From contig JAIRXX010000168.1 of NCBI GenBank assembly GCA_031268065.1, positions 1-6,497 of the forward strand: a stretch of 6,497 bases of DNA, given 5' to 3'. This document shows positions 5,544 through 6,497 of the stretch, in pieces. The stretch comes from Propionibacteriaceae bacterium. GTDB taxonomy: Bacteria > Actinomycetota > Actinomycetes > Propionibacteriales > Propionibacteriaceae. Position 1 is the stretch's first letter, and each line of letters starts with the position of its first letter. The notes below the pieces were generated by a model that saw nothing but the letters and a program-made list of their open reading frames with translations, was not told the DNA's origin and ran no database searches. Both the position numbers and the translations under genes were made by a program.

Positions 5544-6497
5544 GTGAGCAAACCAATTCTGCTGCTGAACTGCGGCTCGTCATCGGTCAAGTACCAAGTC
5601 ATCGACGCCGAGTCTGAAGCGGTGACCGCGACCGGGCTGATCCAACGGATCGGCGAGGAACTGGGCACCATCGACCACAGCTATGCCGGGGAAAAGCACT
5701 CGGCGGAGCGCGTATACCCCGATCACAAAGTAGCGCTGGCACACATGGTCGCCATGTTTGCCCAGCACGGGCCGTCGCTGGGCGAAGTGGTGGCAGTCGG
5801 GCACCGCTGCGTGCATGGCGGCGAGCGTTTCCGGGCCACCACGGTCATCGACGATGCGGTCATCGAAGCGCTGCGCGAACTCATCCCGCTCGCGCCGCTG
5901 CACAATCCACCAGGCATCGCCGGGATCGAGGCGGCCCGCTCCGAATTGCCGGACGTGCCCCACGTCGCGGTATTCGACACCGCCTTCTTCTCCACCCTTC
6001 CGCCAGCGGCCTACACCTACGCCATCGACGTTGACTTGGCCAAACGCCACGGCATCCGCAAATACGGCTTCCACGGCACTTCGCATTCCTACGTCAGCGG
6101 CAAAGCCGCCGAATTCCTAGGCCGCGACGTGGCGGACATCAATCAGATCGTGGCCCACCTGGGCAACGGCGCGTCGATTTCGGCGGTGCAAGCTGGAAAA
6201 GCGGTGGAGACCTCGATGGGGCTTACTCCGCTGGCCGGGCTGGTCATGGGCACCCGTTCCGGCGATGTCGATCCGGGGCTGGCCGGTTTCCTGGCCAGCC
6301 AAGCCCAAATGAGCGTCAACGAGACCGACTCCTTCCTGAACAAGAAATCAGGGCTGATCGGGCTGTCGGGAGTGAACGACTTCCGCGACCTCGAACCGCT
6401 GATGGAAGCCGGAAACGAGCGGGCGCTGCTGGCGATGGACGTGTACGTGCATCGGCTGGTCAGCTATATCGGCTCCTACCTGGCGCTGCTGGGGCGG
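5544..6497 (+). CDS. ackA: Acetate kinase (3' end cut by the window)
   Basis: Converts acetyl phosphate and ADP to acetate and ATP (reversible), paired with the upstream Pta for ATP-yielding acetate formation or for acetate uptake. The frame runs from GTG 5544 to the last base with no stop: 318 codons of a family of about 400, so roughly 80 residues are missing. Seen: LNCGSSSVKY near the start (Asn9, Ser12, Ser14, Lys16), HRCVHGGERF (Arg88), PLHNPPG (His120), AVFDTAFF (Asp145), KYGFHGTSHSYVS (His177), HLGNGASIS (206-213) and GLVMGTRSGDVDP (Arg238). From Arg88 to Arg238 these catalytic residues sit a constant 3 positions before those of M. thermophila AckA (Arg91, His123, Asp148, His180, Arg241) as I recall them, so all visible active-site residues are present. 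Small oddity: ETSMG where many members have DTSMG. Operon with pta, with its own strong Shine-Dalgarno. Confidence 0.96.
   Translation, partial: MSKPILLLNCGSSSVKYQVIDAESEAVTATGLIQRIGEELGTIDHSYAGEKHSAERVYPDHKVALAHMVAMFAQHGPSLGEVVAVGHRCVHGGERFRATTVIDDAVIEALRELIPLAPLHNPPGIAGIEAARSELPDVPHVAVFDTAFFSTLPPAAYTYAIDVDLAKRHGIRKYGFHGTSHSYVSGKAAEFLGRDVADINQIVAHLGNGASISAVQAGKAVETSMGLTPLAGLVMGTRSGDVDPGLAGFLASQAQMSVNETDSFLNKKSGLIGLSGVNDFRDLEPLMEAGNERALLAMDVYVHRLVSYIGSYLALLGR

Overview
The window looks like ordinary chromosomal DNA from a high-GC Gram-positive bacterium (Actinomycetota). It is GC-rich. The first gene fragment resembles DUF3152, a family typical of actinobacteria. The response regulator and histidine kinase read like mycobacterial MprA and MprB, GTG starts are frequent, and pta precedes ackA. 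I cannot name the genus. I see no mobile element, CRISPR array, rRNA or tRNA.

Layout: (1) Bases 2-349 (+) hold the C-terminal end of a DUF3152-like protein whose expected zinc-protease motif is absent. (2) Bases 346-3374 (-) hold four tightly packed genes. In transcription order they are a small four-helix membrane protein of the phage-holin-4-like (PF04020) family, a low-molecular-weight protein tyrosine phosphatase, an MprA-like response regulator and an MprB-like histidine kinase. Two of the three junctions are 4-base stop/start overlaps and the third is a 13-base gap, so this is almost certainly one operon. The kinase gene meets the DUF3152-like gene tail to tail, with the two stop codons interleaved on one CTAG inside a potential hairpin. 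(3) Bases 3375-3446 form a 72-base divergent intergenic region with a candidate shared, symmetric -10 element. (4) Bases 3447-4445 (+) encode ornithine carbamoyltransferase of the long (about 330-residue) type. (5) Bases 4527-6497 (+) carry pta and ackA (the latter cut by the window end), which interconvert acetyl-CoA and acetate and make ATP. pta appears to be transcribed as a leaderless mRNA, while ackA has a strong Shine-Dalgarno sequence.

Functionally, the minus-strand operon looks like an envelope-sensing and signalling unit that combines His-Asp and tyrosine dephosphorylation components. The plus-strand genes are central metabolism: carbamoyl-phosphate/ornithine/citrulline exchange and acetate overflow or fermentation. 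No wholly new system is evident. The observations most worth a second look are the motif-less DUF3152 protein, the interleaved stop codons in a hairpin, the phosphatase embedded in a two-component operon, and the probable leaderless pta start.
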